Part shown: positions 45,800-55,326 of the stretch, piece after piece
How positions within the stretch are numbered: position 1 is the first letter of the stretch
Layout of the letters: every line of letters starts with the position of its first letter
From: Perkinsus olseni
Lineage: Eukaryota; Perkinsozoa; Perkinsida; Perkinsidae
Length of the DNA: 64,000 nucleotides
Assembly: GCA_013115135.1 (NCBI GenBank)
Contig: JABANP010000010.1
Coordinates: 248,001 to 312,000 of the forward strand
Direction of reading: 5' to 3'
The notes under the pieces: generated by a model
What the model saw: only the letters and a program-made list of their open reading frames with translations
Databases searched by the model: none
Told to the model about the DNA's origin: nothing
Translations under genes and position numbers: made by a program

Positions 45800-47379
45800 A
45801 CATAATCCCTACCTGGAGAAGTGCACCATGCGCTCACGCGGGCAGGCGAAGTATGAATTAGTAGAGACACAGCCGCCGGGGATTGAACTCACGGCTGACT
45901 GACCGTGACATATGGATACCCCGACGAGCATTCGAGGGAGAGCAGTTCTGCTCGTTTACTGGGGTAGGTAGCCGAAGGACTGCTAAGTTAGCAGTGCTAA
46001 CACACAAGATTGGATCTTTAGCACATGTCCTTGCCGATCGTGCTTCCTATAGCGGCAACCACCGGAGAGCGACAGTTTAGCCATGCTGATGGTCAGCTCA
46101 CATCAGCACGATACGGCATGAACTGTGTTCCGTGATCCTCCCGTGCTCATAGGGGGATGAGCTACAGGAAAGGGGCTGCGGGCAACGAAATCGAACCTCC
46201 CATTACCGGAGTTGAATTTCCCAGAGCCGCGAAAATTGAAGTTCCACGGACCATTCACGAACATTGGAGGTCCCAACGTGCAAGTGAAGTTCCTCTTCTC
46301 GAAGTTGAAAAATCTATCATATCGAAGTGGAATTCACGAACGAACAATGTGCAGACTCAAAGTCCCATCACGAAATAGAAAGTTCTACGTGCGGAATAGA
46401 TATGCCCGTTTCAGATTCGTATATCCAACTTCGCTCACCTCTTCGAATTTAATGGTTCGATTTCTGAACTAGATGTTAAATCGGGGTACACTTAACCACC
46501 TGAGGATAGAACATGTGCCCACACGAGCACCCGGGCGGCGCTTTCCCGCTAGCCCATCCGACTCCGAGTAATCAACCTATGACGCTTCGGGACGTAGCCG
46601 CGTGATGATTTGCTCATTCACTACACGGTAGCTGGGAAGGCGCACGAGTAAGCAGACTTGCAATCACCCCCGAGCACCGGTTACGAGATTAGCGAAGGGC
46701 TGTTCGAGAGCCAGACGTCTTTTTGAGTAGAAACTTTATCATAAACGTCCAACATCGTGCACAGTCTAGTTTCCACTCGAAAAGAGAGCGCAAGTTGCGC
46801 TGCGCAACGCCTTCCCACAAATCGGGGAGCGGGTAATTCTCGAAGTCCAAGGGAGAGGTACAAAATCCAAGGAAGCATCTTCAGGGATCTGGTTACCCTG
46901 GGCAGCAGTTCGGTTTTCTGGTTGCTCTGGGTGGCAGTTCCGGGATCGGGTTGCCCTGTCGGGTCTCGGGAGCAGTTTGGGATATCGCGTTCCTGCCTTC
47001 ACCCACAATTCAGTTTTTTTTCTGTCGCCTTCGCCAGCCCGTCGCACGCGCTTCCTTGGATTTTGTACCTTCCCCTTGGATTTTGTACTTCACCCAGGAG
47101 TTGACCGATTGGAAAGACGAGCGCGAAGAATGAGTTGAGGAAATGGCTTAGAACGCAAGAAGTTGTTGCTTTCGAGTCTATCTGAATTTTCCCGAGTAAT
47201 AGTTGCTCTTCCCCCCCACGGATCTTGGCGCCTCAACGTGGCGTGGGGGTGGCTGGGTTTCGACCCAGTACGAAGCTAAGATCAACCTTGCCAATACTTG
47301 TACATCCCCCAGTGGATACTCACGAGGTTGGCTTGGCTGAACATTGCGGCTCTCATTTTCTGTCAGCTATACCTCCTTT
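45800..47379. other. Intergenic region with inverted repeat before the retrotransposon
   Basis: I see no supportable host gene here. At 46195-46380 short blocks GAAGTTCCACGG, GAAGTTCCTC and AAAGTTCTACG recur irregularly, as if from a degenerate tandem repeat. The right part holds the inverted repeat at 46857-47069 and then sequence that may be the 5' UTR of the retrotransposon. Confidence 0.4.
46857..47069. repeat. 20-bp perfect inverted repeat with extended arms
   Basis: GGTACAAAATCCAAGGAAGC at 46857-46876 is matched exactly in inverted orientation at 47050-47069. The match continues imperfectly outward to about 46843 and 47092, where a further CCTTGGATTTTGTAC copy occurs (47074-47088). The roughly 170-bp spacer contains three loose copies of a GGTT...CTGGG...GGCAGTT motif. 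Confidence 0.7.
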
Positions 47380-49824
47380 ATGTCGCCTTCTCGAACCTCG
47401 TCACCTACAGTAACTATTTTGTCGTATAACATTGCTGGCCTACAGTCGAGCCGGCTTGAACTATTGCAATATTTGAGATTTGCCAAACCGGCGGTTGTTT
47501 GTCTGCAGGAGACCCATCATGGCCCTGAGACTAACGTCCGCTTTCCAGGGTATTCTACAGTATCTCTCCCTGGACAGCCTCTCCTAGCTGATGTGCACGG
47601 GCCTCACCGGGGACACCTCAGTGGGGGACTCCTCATCTTGGTGCGTAACGACTTGCAGTATCGGCCCACAGTCTCCACTAACTTTTCCGAGACTGGTTCT
47701 AGCTACATGTTGCTCGGTGTTACACTCCTTGGGACAACTGTCCCTCTACCTTTCAACATCATCACCGGCTACTTCCGGCCTGGTCTTAACCTCGACGAGG
47801 TCGATCTGCCTGACCTGCCACTAGACCGGTGTCTATTTGTAGGTGATGTAAACGCACATCACCCGGCATGGGAAGCTACTGCGCGGACTCCTGACCGGCG
47901 GGGCGACATTATTTATGACTGGTTACGAGGGAGTAGACTTAGGCTTTTACATTCCTTTCAAGATCCCCCGACCTTTATGGGACCCTTAGGGGTCTCAACG
48001 GTGGATCTTGCAGCTATATCTAAACCTTATAAGTCTTCAGCCTCTCACTATGTACTCCATTCAGCTTTAGCTAATTCTGATCATTCGCCTCTCAAGGTAC
48101 TTCTGACCTGCAAGACGCCCTTCTACAAACAACAGCAGCCACCGCCAAGAACACGGCCGTCATGGAACTTCAAGCGAGCCAAATGGGTAGTCTATCACCA
48201 AGCTCTTGATGTTTCTATCCCCAACATCGACTGGAAGCAGTCAGTTGATCACATCAATGCCAGCCTCACGAAGCAACTCCTAACAGCAGCGAAACGGGCA
48301 GTACCAAGAGGCGTGGTGCACTCTTATAAGCCGTATTGGTCGGAGGAGCTGAATTCGTTACGCCTGACTAAAAACCGCCTGAGGCGTTCTATCCATGCTC
48401 GAATACGGCTCCACCGACCTTGGTCGATTCTGAAAGCCCGTTATTGGCGCTGCTCTCGAGAATATTCCCGTCAAATACGTGTAGCCCAACAAGCCCAATG
48501 GGAAGAATTTTCTCATCAACTGTCTCTCAGCGGCCGACGGGAATGGAAGGCTGTGCGGACCCTTGCTTTTGGCCCGCCACCACCACGTATATCTATTGAC
48601 GGCAACACTGGCAAAACAGCAGCCCGAACATATGCAGCTTACCTGGCGGACGAGGTCTTCCGTAGCCGCCTCTCACCAGGACAACGGGTAGCATGGGGTC
48701 GTAGAAATCGGCAGCAGCTGCAACATCACTCCACCCTCCAGTCGGCCGCTGGCTATACTGCGGCCACTATCCCACTAGAACAACGTCTATCTCTGCCCTA
48801 CGCAGAACAGGCGCATCTCTTCCAGGGTGACCCCTTCCTGCCATCAGAGTTGACCAGAGCCCTTGGCCGACTCAACTTAGCATCGACCTGCGGCCCAGAT
48901 CGCTTGTTCCCTCTTTTCCTGTCACAGCTGCCGGATGCTGGCCAACGAGCTCTCCTACGCCTCATCAACAAGTCCTTTCTCACATGTCAGGTTCCGGCTG
49001 CATGGCGTTTAGCCCGTGTTGTCCTGCTCCCAAAGCCATCCACTCCATCGGTTCGCCCAACTTCCAAAGACTACAGGCCGATCTCCATTACTAGTGTATT
49101 GGCCCGAGTTGCTGAGAGTATGGTCTTATATCGAGTTGAGAGTCAACTTGAACGACATGGGTCGCTCACAACAAGCCCTACTCTTAGTCCCTACCAACAT
49201 GGTTTTAGACCGGCCCGAGGAGTCGATGAACAGGTAGCTTATATCCATTGCTCAATCCAGGAACAGGTTGATCACGGACGTATAGTAGGGTTGGTGTGGC
49301 TGGACTGGCGAAAGGCTTATGATACTGTTACCCTACCAGTCCTGCGAGCTCGCTTATTGGAAAAACCCATTCATATCAACCTCTCGGCCTGGATCTGGGC
49401 TTTCTTGAATGGTCGCCGTTTCTTCGTAGAAGTTCAACACAGTTCCTCTTCCACGGTCCGGCAACATCACGGCCTACCACAAGGATGTATCCTGTCCCCT
49501 CTTCTTTGGATAATTTACGTCGACTCCCTACTCCGTACTCTAGAAGATTTAACTTTCCCGCATACTCATCCCGCGTATCGTCTCACAGGGTTGGCAGCCT
49601 ACGCGGATGATGTCTGCTTCTGGTGCTCGGGGAACTCTCAGGAAGAGGTGGACTACAAAATCATGCATACTTTGACCATCATCCAGCAATGGGCCACAGA
49701 GACTGGCATGGCCCTCTCCGAGGAGAACTTCTCGGAGAAGTCTTCTCCTGGAGAAGACCGCCCTCATCTACTTTCGACGCCGATGCCTACCGCGGATTAT
49801 CCCCGGCACGATTCACATCAATGA
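47380..49824 (+). CDS. Retrotransposon endonuclease and reverse transcriptase, first frame
   Basis: The endonuclease domain, about residues 9-240, has the catalytic signatures ILSYNIAGLQ, VCLQETHH, GDVNAHHPAWE and NSDHSPL of the exonuclease-endonuclease-phosphatase fold. The reverse transcriptase follows in the second half: LNLASTCGPDRLFPLFL, ARVVLLPKPS, KDYRPISITSVLARV, LDWRKAYDTV (motif A Asp), GLPQGCILSPLLWIIYVDS (motif B) and AAYADDVCFW (motif C, YADD at 49600-49611). After GMALSEENFSEK the frame leaves the family pattern and runs into a stop at 49824, while the true continuation (KTALIYFRRRCLPR) is in the next frame from about 49750. It starts at ATG 47380, though the true start could be upstream. 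Expected activity: target-primed reverse transcription of its own RNA. Confidence 0.88.
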   Translation: MSPSRTSSPTVTILSYNIAGLQSSRLELLQYLRFAKPAVVCLQETHHGPETNVRFPGYSTVSLPGQPLLADVHGPHRGHLSGGLLILVRNDLQYRPTVSTNFSETGSSYMLLGVTLLGTTVPLPFNIITGYFRPGLNLDEVDLPDLPLDRCLFVGDVNAHHPAWEATARTPDRRGDIIYDWLRGSRLRLLHSFQDPPTFMGPLGVSTVDLAAISKPYKSSASHYVLHSALANSDHSPLKVLLTCKTPFYKQQQPPPRTRPSWNFKRAKWVVYHQALDVSIPNIDWKQSVDHINASLTKQLLTAAKRAVPRGVVHSYKPYWSEELNSLRLTKNRLRRSIHARIRLHRPWSILKARYWRCSREYSRQIRVAQQAQWEEFSHQLSLSGRREWKAVRTLAFGPPPPRISIDGNTGKTAARTYAAYLADEVFRSRLSPGQRVAWGRRNRQQLQHHSTLQSAAGYTAATIPLEQRLSLPYAEQAHLFQGDPFLPSELTRALGRLNLASTCGPDRLFPLFLSQLPDAGQRALLRLINKSFLTCQVPAAWRLARVVLLPKPSTPSVRPTSKDYRPISITSVLARVAESMVLYRVESQLERHGSLTTSPTLSPYQHGFRPARGVDEQVAYIHCSIQEQVDHGRIVGLVWLDWRKAYDTVTLPVLRARLLEKPIHINLSAWIWAFLNGRRFFVEVQHSSSSTVRQHHGLPQGCILSPLLWIIYVDSLLRTLEDLTFPHTHPAYRLTGLAAYADDVCFWCSGNSQEEVDYKIMHTLTIIQQWATETGMALSEENFSEKSSPGEDRPHLLSTPMPTADYPRHDSHQ

Positions 49825-51461
49825 TACTGTCCTCGAGCCACAAGCCGTGATACGCCTCCTCGGGCTCTTCTTTGACGCGGGTCTCACCGGGAAGGCGCAG
49901 GTGGACCACATTTGTACACAGGCCAGAAGGCGAGTATCGGTGATCCGCCGGCTCTACCGTACGTCTACACTAACCCTCCGCAAGCTTTACAACCAGTATA
50001 TCCTATGGATATTTACTACGGGCAGTGGCATGTGGCCTTTTGGACTTTCGGCAACAAATTGGTCTGTCTTGGAAGGATGCTACACCCACTCAGCCAAGGC
50101 CATCCTTGGTGCTAGACGACTGTCGTCTCCGTTAAAGGTACTGGAACTTTTAGAATTCCAGCCTCTAAATACTCTTACTTTTATCGTGTGAGAGGTTGCT
50201 CGAGCGAATCAGTAGAATACACTGGTCCCCTTTGCGTGCGTTCTGTCAGTCTCATCAGTCCCGTCCTATACCTGATGTACTCTACGACCCTTCGACGCAA
50301 CTCCCATTCCTACGCTCGCTGTCTTCTCTCCGAGAGTTTGCTTCTCTCCGAGTGTCTCATTTATTCAGCCATCCTCCCTCGCATCGATATCATACACCCC
50401 CCTTCCCCCCTAGCCTCTGTCAGGTAGCCGTTGCAGGTTCGCAGGCATTTACACTACCGCTCCCTCCACGACCACTCCCCTTTGACTACAAAGCAGCTGC
50501 AATAGCTACCCTCGGCTGTTATTCTTCCCGTGGCTTTGCAGTACTACTTGTCGATGCTTCTTACTCTCCTTCGACACCATTCGGCAACAAAGCTGGCTAT
50601 GCCTGGACCCTCCTTCCACCCCGAGCACTTACTCAACCTGACGATAGCGTACCCCCCTTGGTCTACCGCGGAGAGGGAGCCCTAGGCCCTCACATGTATA
50701 GCTCCCTTGATGCGGAACTACATGGAGTCTACTACGCCTTACGTGCTATATCCGCCCTACCCGGAATCCTTCCACTTTTGAAAGGTTCAGAAGGGTTTCT
50801 ACTGGTCAACGACAACCAGGCGGTAGTACATCTCCTCTCAGCCGGGTGGTTCACAACCTCAGCTCAAGCTGAACTTGTGTGGAGCGTTCTGAGCCTCTTG
50901 ACTCACCTCTGGTTTCGCCTCCCTCTCCGAGCACGATATGACCCGACTGCTCTAACCATCCAATGGCTTAAGGCACATGTTGGTCTGCATCTACATGACG
51001 AGGTTGACTGCAGAGCCAAAGCTCAACATAACATGCCGGCCTCTTTCCCACGTGAATCATGGGCAAGCAGCACTACCCGTATTCGCTCCTTTGGCTCGTC
51101 GCTCCTATCTACGAGTAGATTGACCCCTGCCCATGATTACCTCGGGGTTAAACCCTACTCCTGGAAGTCCGACGATATACACTCTTTTGACCGTCTCGAT
51201 CAAGCTCTACTTTACCGCCTCCGTCTTGGCACACTACCCTACTATCACCCATTTCTCTGCCCTCTGTGCAAGGCCGCCAGGTATACCATCCCTCATCTAC
51301 TCCTGCACTGCTCCCACTTGATCCTACATCGCCCTCTCTGTTTCCCACAGGTTATCCCGGCTCCTCTAGAGGACCACTACCTATACCGGCTCTTATATGA
51401 GAGTCGCTCGCTCATGCAACATGCACTTACGATTGCAAAGCAATCACGATGTCTCCTGTAG
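49750..51461 (+). pseudogene. Retrotransposon RT C-terminus, RNase H and zinc knuckle, shifted frames
   Basis: Frame two (to 50191) contains the RT thumb-like segment: VIRLLGLFFDAGLTGKAQVD and ARRRVSVIRRLYRTSTLTLR. Frame three, open to the stop at 51459-51461, carries RNase H: GFAVLLVDASYS (first Asp), SSLDAELHGVYYALRAI (Glu), LVNDNQAVVHLLSAGW (Asp) and IQWLKAHVGLHLHDEVDCRA (final His/Asp region). It ends with CPLCKAARYTIPHLLLHC, the C-x2-C-x8-H-x4-C knuckle common near LINE C-termini. The three-frame layout means the polyprotein cannot be made as a single chain from this copy without frameshifting. Confidence 0.85.
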
Positions 51462-51646
51462 ACTCCTGCTGTCAGGTCTTATCATATCATTTCCCTCAGC
51501 TAGTACGGCATTAGTCTTCAGTAGCCCCTTATGATTACTCTCTACCCAGCCGCATATGTCGCAGCCTTTTCCGCCTCTGAGAGTCCTTGGGCCGGCTATT
51601 GTACATTTAAGGGCGACGGCTGCGTGCCCGTAATGCCCGGCAATAA

Positions 51647-51671
51647 GCGTTGCGTTGCGTTGCGTTGCGTT
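51647..51671. repeat. Five tandem GCGTT units
   Basis: A perfect 5-bp microsatellite, five units, 55 nt before the start codon of secreted-family member D and about 190 nt after the retrotransposon stop. It lies in the likely 5' UTR or promoter of member D. Confidence 0.9.
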
Positions 51672-51726
51672 GCTCTTCCAGCGTTGTCCTTACCCGGTCG
51701 GTGTCAGTTCCCTCGTCCCTATCGCT

Positions 51727-54700
51727 ATGTTCACTCGTATCGTGCTACTCTTATTCGCGCTGCTCGCCCTCTTCACCGAGGCAGGATCGTCAGGACCGCA
51801 AACCCCACCTAAAGATGTTCCGTGGCTCTTTGGTCAGACTGGGGACACAATGTTCTACATCAGACCAGCCCTTGACAACTGCAAGATGAGCTCCGAACTG
51901 AGTGACGCCATCGAAGGGAATACCTGCCTAGCGGCCCACATGACCGCGTCTTGCGCGAAAAGAGAGAATAAGGACGTCGTGGTCTACGTTGTGGGTGATG
52001 ACTGGAAGTCGACGAGGTACAACTCCCGGATCATCGGACGCGAACGCGGTAAGCGGTTCGGCATCCTCAAGTTGCCTGGGGATATCCCCGTGAACACAAG
52101 GGACTTGACGGAGAAGCTGAATAGTGTCGATTTGCACGAGCTTGATTCGTCCAAGGGCAATTTCATGTGGGGCATAGACATCTTTTACGGTAGCAGCGAG
52201 GTTGATAAGGTCTACGTTAACCCCACTGCGAAAGGCATGAAGGGTTTTTGTCTTGTGAACGACGCCAGCAGCAGCGGTGATCGCAAGGTTCACGTCTACC
52301 CGGTCGGTCGTGCGCTCTTCGTTCGTATCTTCACGAAGGGGAAAGTACAGTCTTTCATCCTTTCGGGTTTCGAGCACGAACTAATCAATACCGATGACCC
52401 CGACACCTACTTCATGGGATATCACGGCGAGCTCGCCAGTCACCCTCCTAAGTGCAAGGACATCATCGAGTGGTACGGGAGGTTTGCCCACAGCGCGACT
52501 ACGCCCGAGGAGAACGTAGACAACGGAGCTATGTCTAAGGAGAACACTGTAGTCGAGGCTTCATCCAAGAAGGGAGACCGCAGCGAGCCCTCATCGAAGG
52601 AGAAAGAATACAAGGGTCAACCTGAGGGGAGCGACGACGACAAAACTCTCTCCGTGGAGAATAAGCATAAGGGCTCTCTCAACGAGCCACACAACAAAGC
52701 TCCACCTGTGGATACACGTGACGAAGAGCCTGTCCCCCCCAAACAAAAATCAGGCGGTTACCTCGAGTCTATCCTCGATACTATCCCATTCATTGACGAG
52801 GATGAGGCCCCATCTCAAGAGGAACCTGGAAAGGAGGGTCCAGGGAACATAGACAACAAGGCTCCATCCAAGGAGGACACCGGCGACGAGGCTCCAACCG
52901 AAAAAGGTGACCGTGATGAACCTCCATCGCACGAGAAACGATACGAGACGCCGCTTAAGGAGAAACCCCGCGCTAAGGCTCAAACAGAGGAGGAGAACCC
53001 GGGGGCTACATCCAAGATGAAGGTCTACGATGGAGCTAAGAGAAAGCATCACGGCAAGGTTAACTCTAAGAAGGAACCCTCGGAGGCTCTATGGAAGAGG
53101 AAACATCAAAATGCTCCCTCTGCGGACACTCCCAAGAGTCCGACCTCCTCCAGTGACATCCCCTTCCTCTATGGCGTTAGCGGGAAGGAAACCTTCTACA
53201 TCCGTCCTAAGCTGGACACATGCAAACTGTCTCTCCGCAAGTTGGGATCTGATGAGTCAAACACATGTGTAGCGGCCTACGCTGCTGCGTCCTGTCAGAA
53301 GAGGGCCGATATGGACGTGACGGTATACGTCGTGAGTGATACCAATTTTGAGTCGAAGGAGTATAATTCTACTATCATTGAAAGTGGCGATAAGATGGAG
53401 TTCGATACCCTGACGGCCCACGGAAATCCCCAACCTGACCTGACCAAGAGGCTGAATGGAGTCAAGGAACTGTACGAGCTCGATACGTCCAGTCGCAATA
53501 TGCCTTACGGGAGAGATTTCTTCTACGGCGTCCATAAGGATACCGAACAGGCCCTCTACGTGGATCTCTTCGCGCCTTATACGAGAGGGTTCTGCCATAT
53601 TAACGGCAAAGCTATGCGCGAAGGAGATAAAGTTCTAGTTTTTCCTGTCGGCCGTTCGCTCCTCGGTCGAATCACCAGAGGTGGGTCCACCGAGTATCTC
53701 ATGCTTGAGGGGATCGTACACGGTAATAATCTCGAGGATGAGGAGGACGGTGAGGACGTAGATCCTTCGAACCCCAGCACTTATTGGATGGGTACCGAGG
53801 GTCAGTACACTCATCGTCTCAGACAGTGCGATGGCCTGGGTAAGTGGTACAGAAGGTTTGCCCACTACGCGACCACACCTGAGAAGAACGTTAACAACGG
53901 GGCTACATTAGAGGAGAACACGGACGTCGAGGCGTTAACCAAGAAGGGAGACCGCAGCGAGCTTTTATCGAAGGAGAAACCTTACAAGGGTCAACCTGAG
54001 GGGAGCGACGATGATGAACCTGTCTCCGCGGAGAATAAACATAAGGGCTTTCTCAGTGGGCCACGCAACAAGGCTCCATCCAAGAAGGACAGCGGCGACG
54101 AGGCTTTGAGCAAAAAAGGCGACCGTGGCGAACCTCGATCACAGGAGAAACGATACCGGACGCTACCTGAGGAGAAACCCCACGCTAAGGCTCAAACAGA
54201 GGAGAAGAGCTCGGGGGCTACATCCAAGATGAAGGTCTACGATGGAGCGAAGGAGAAGCACCACGGCAAGGTTACATCTAAGAAGAAACCCTCTGAGGCT
54301 CTATGGAAGAGGAAACATCAAAAGGTCCCCTCTGACGACACTCCCAAGAGTCCGAGCTCCTCCAGTGACATCCCCTTCCTCTATGGCGTTAGTGGGAAAG
54401 ATACCTTCTACATCCGCCCCAAGCTGGACACATGCAAGCTGTCTCTCCATAAGTTGGGGTCTGATGAGTCTAGCACGTGTGTAGCGGCCTACGCTGCTGC
54501 ATCCTGTAAAAAGAGGGCCGATATGGACGTGACGGTTTACGTCGTGAGTGATACCACTTTTGAGTCGAAAGAGTATAATTCTACTATCATTGAAAGTGGC
54601 GATAAGATGGAGTTCGATATCCTCACGGTCCACGGGAATCCACACCCTGACTTGACCAAGAGGCTGAATGGAGTCAAGGAACTGTTCGAGCTCGATACGT

Positions 54701-55077
54701 CCACCCGCAATATGCCATATGGAAGAGATTTCTTCTACGGCGTCAATAAGAATACCAAACAGTCCCTCTACGTGGATCTCTTCGCGCCTTATACAAAAGG
54801 GTTCTGCCAGATAAACGGCAAAGCTATGCGCGAAGGAGATAAAGTTATCGTTTTCCCCATTGGCCGTTCGCTCCTCGGTCGAATCACCAGAGAGGGGTCA
54901 ACCGACTATCTTATGCTTGAGGGGATCGTACACGGTAGTTCTCTCGACGATGAAGAAGACGATGAGGGCGTAGATACTTCGAACCCCAGCACTTATTGGA
55001 TGGGTACCGAGGGTCAGTACACTCATCGTCTCAGACAGTGCGACGACCTTGTCAAGTGGTACAGAAGGTTTGCCTAG
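51727..55077 (+). CDS. Secreted-family member D, three domains in one chain
   Basis: A 1,117-residue product without introns. ATG 51727 is chosen because it starts a clean signal peptide (MFTRIVLLLFALLALFTEAG); an in-frame ATG at 51655 adds 24 residues. Domain 1 (about 51835-52490) is divergent: WLFGQTGDTMFYIRPALDNC to IIEWYGRFA. Domains 2 (53160-53870) and 3 (54370-55077) are close to members B and C, starting PFLYGVSGKETFYIRPKLDT and PFLYGVSGKDTFYIRPKLDT. The linkers are Lys/Glu/Ser-rich and each of the last two carries the cassette SKMKVYDGAKxKHHGKV... LWKRKHQ just before its domain. Each domain has five conserved Cys. Inside each domain, the first half (FLYGV... YIRP) and second half (FFYGV... 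YVDL) look like a diverged internal duplication. Dibasic sites before domains 2 and 3 could allow release of single domains. The function is unknown; secretion is predicted. Confidence 0.82.
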   Translation: MFTRIVLLLFALLALFTEAGSSGPQTPPKDVPWLFGQTGDTMFYIRPALDNCKMSSELSDAIEGNTCLAAHMTASCAKRENKDVVVYVVGDDWKSTRYNSRIIGRERGKRFGILKLPGDIPVNTRDLTEKLNSVDLHELDSSKGNFMWGIDIFYGSSEVDKVYVNPTAKGMKGFCLVNDASSSGDRKVHVYPVGRALFVRIFTKGKVQSFILSGFEHELINTDDPDTYFMGYHGELASHPPKCKDIIEWYGRFAHSATTPEENVDNGAMSKENTVVEASSKKGDRSEPSSKEKEYKGQPEGSDDDKTLSVENKHKGSLNEPHNKAPPVDTRDEEPVPPKQKSGGYLESILDTIPFIDEDEAPSQEEPGKEGPGNIDNKAPSKEDTGDEAPTEKGDRDEPPSHEKRYETPLKEKPRAKAQTEEENPGATSKMKVYDGAKRKHHGKVNSKKEPSEALWKRKHQNAPSADTPKSPTSSSDIPFLYGVSGKETFYIRPKLDTCKLSLRKLGSDESNTCVAAYAAASCQKRADMDVTVYVVSDTNFESKEYNSTIIESGDKMEFDTLTAHGNPQPDLTKRLNGVKELYELDTSSRNMPYGRDFFYGVHKDTEQALYVDLFAPYTRGFCHINGKAMREGDKVLVFPVGRSLLGRITRGGSTEYLMLEGIVHGNNLEDEEDGEDVDPSNPSTYWMGTEGQYTHRLRQCDGLGKWYRRFAHYATTPEKNVNNGATLEENTDVEALTKKGDRSELLSKEKPYKGQPEGSDDDEPVSAENKHKGFLSGPRNKAPSKKDSGDEALSKKGDRGEPRSQEKRYRTLPEEKPHAKAQTEEKSSGATSKMKVYDGAKEKHHGKVTSKKKPSEALWKRKHQKVPSDDTPKSPSSSSDIPFLYGVSGKDTFYIRPKLDTCKLSLHKLGSDESSTCVAAYAAASCKKRADMDVTVYVVSDTTFESKEYNSTIIESGDKMEFDILTVHGNPHPDLTKRLNGVKELFELDTSTRNMPYGRDFFYGVNKNTKQSLYVDLFAPYTKGFCQINGKAMREGDKVIVFPIGRSLLGRITREGSTDYLMLEGIVHGSSLDDEEDDEGVDTSNPSTYWMGTEGQYTHRLRQCDDLVKWYRRFA

Positions 55078-55326
55078 GTAAATGTCGTGGCCCAGCTGGC
55101 TGGAGGGCTTTAGATGGTAATCGTGACGAGCGTGCATGTTGTTGTTGATGTTAGTTGTCATGTTATTCGAACCGTCCACTTGTGTTACAGTGATTAACTC
55201 AGTATGACACAACTGGGAGGCGTATAGGACTACAGTAGCATCCGTCTTGATTCAAGACTCTTGAAACGTAGTCTACGTTACGTAGGGCCGTCCTCCTCGC
55301 CGCTGATTCAGCCTTGTCGGTATTGA
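55078..55326. other. 3' flank of member D
   Basis: The first roughly 85 bp match the 3' flank of member C almost exactly. A short CTTGATTCAAGACTC motif at 55235-55262 also occurs after member B (33196-33230). No gene is seen. Confidence 0.5.

Larger units (their letters stand above)
47380..51461 (+). mobile_element. Non-LTR retrotransposon (endonuclease, RT, RNase H), frameshifted
   Basis: A LINE-type element with one polyprotein split over three frames. Domain order is AP-like endonuclease, reverse transcriptase, RNase H and a Cys/His knuckle, which fits the I/Tad/R1-like group that carries RNase H. No gag-like ORF1 and no poly(A) tail were found, and no target-site duplication could be identified, so both ends are uncertain. 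Two frame changes (about 49735-49750 and 50185-50200) suggest a dead or imperfectly assembled copy. Confidence 0.9.

Noticed and set aside
45865..45900. T-loop-like GTTCAATCCCC on the minus strand
   Set aside because: The flanking bases do not form a T stem and no other tRNA arms can be drawn.
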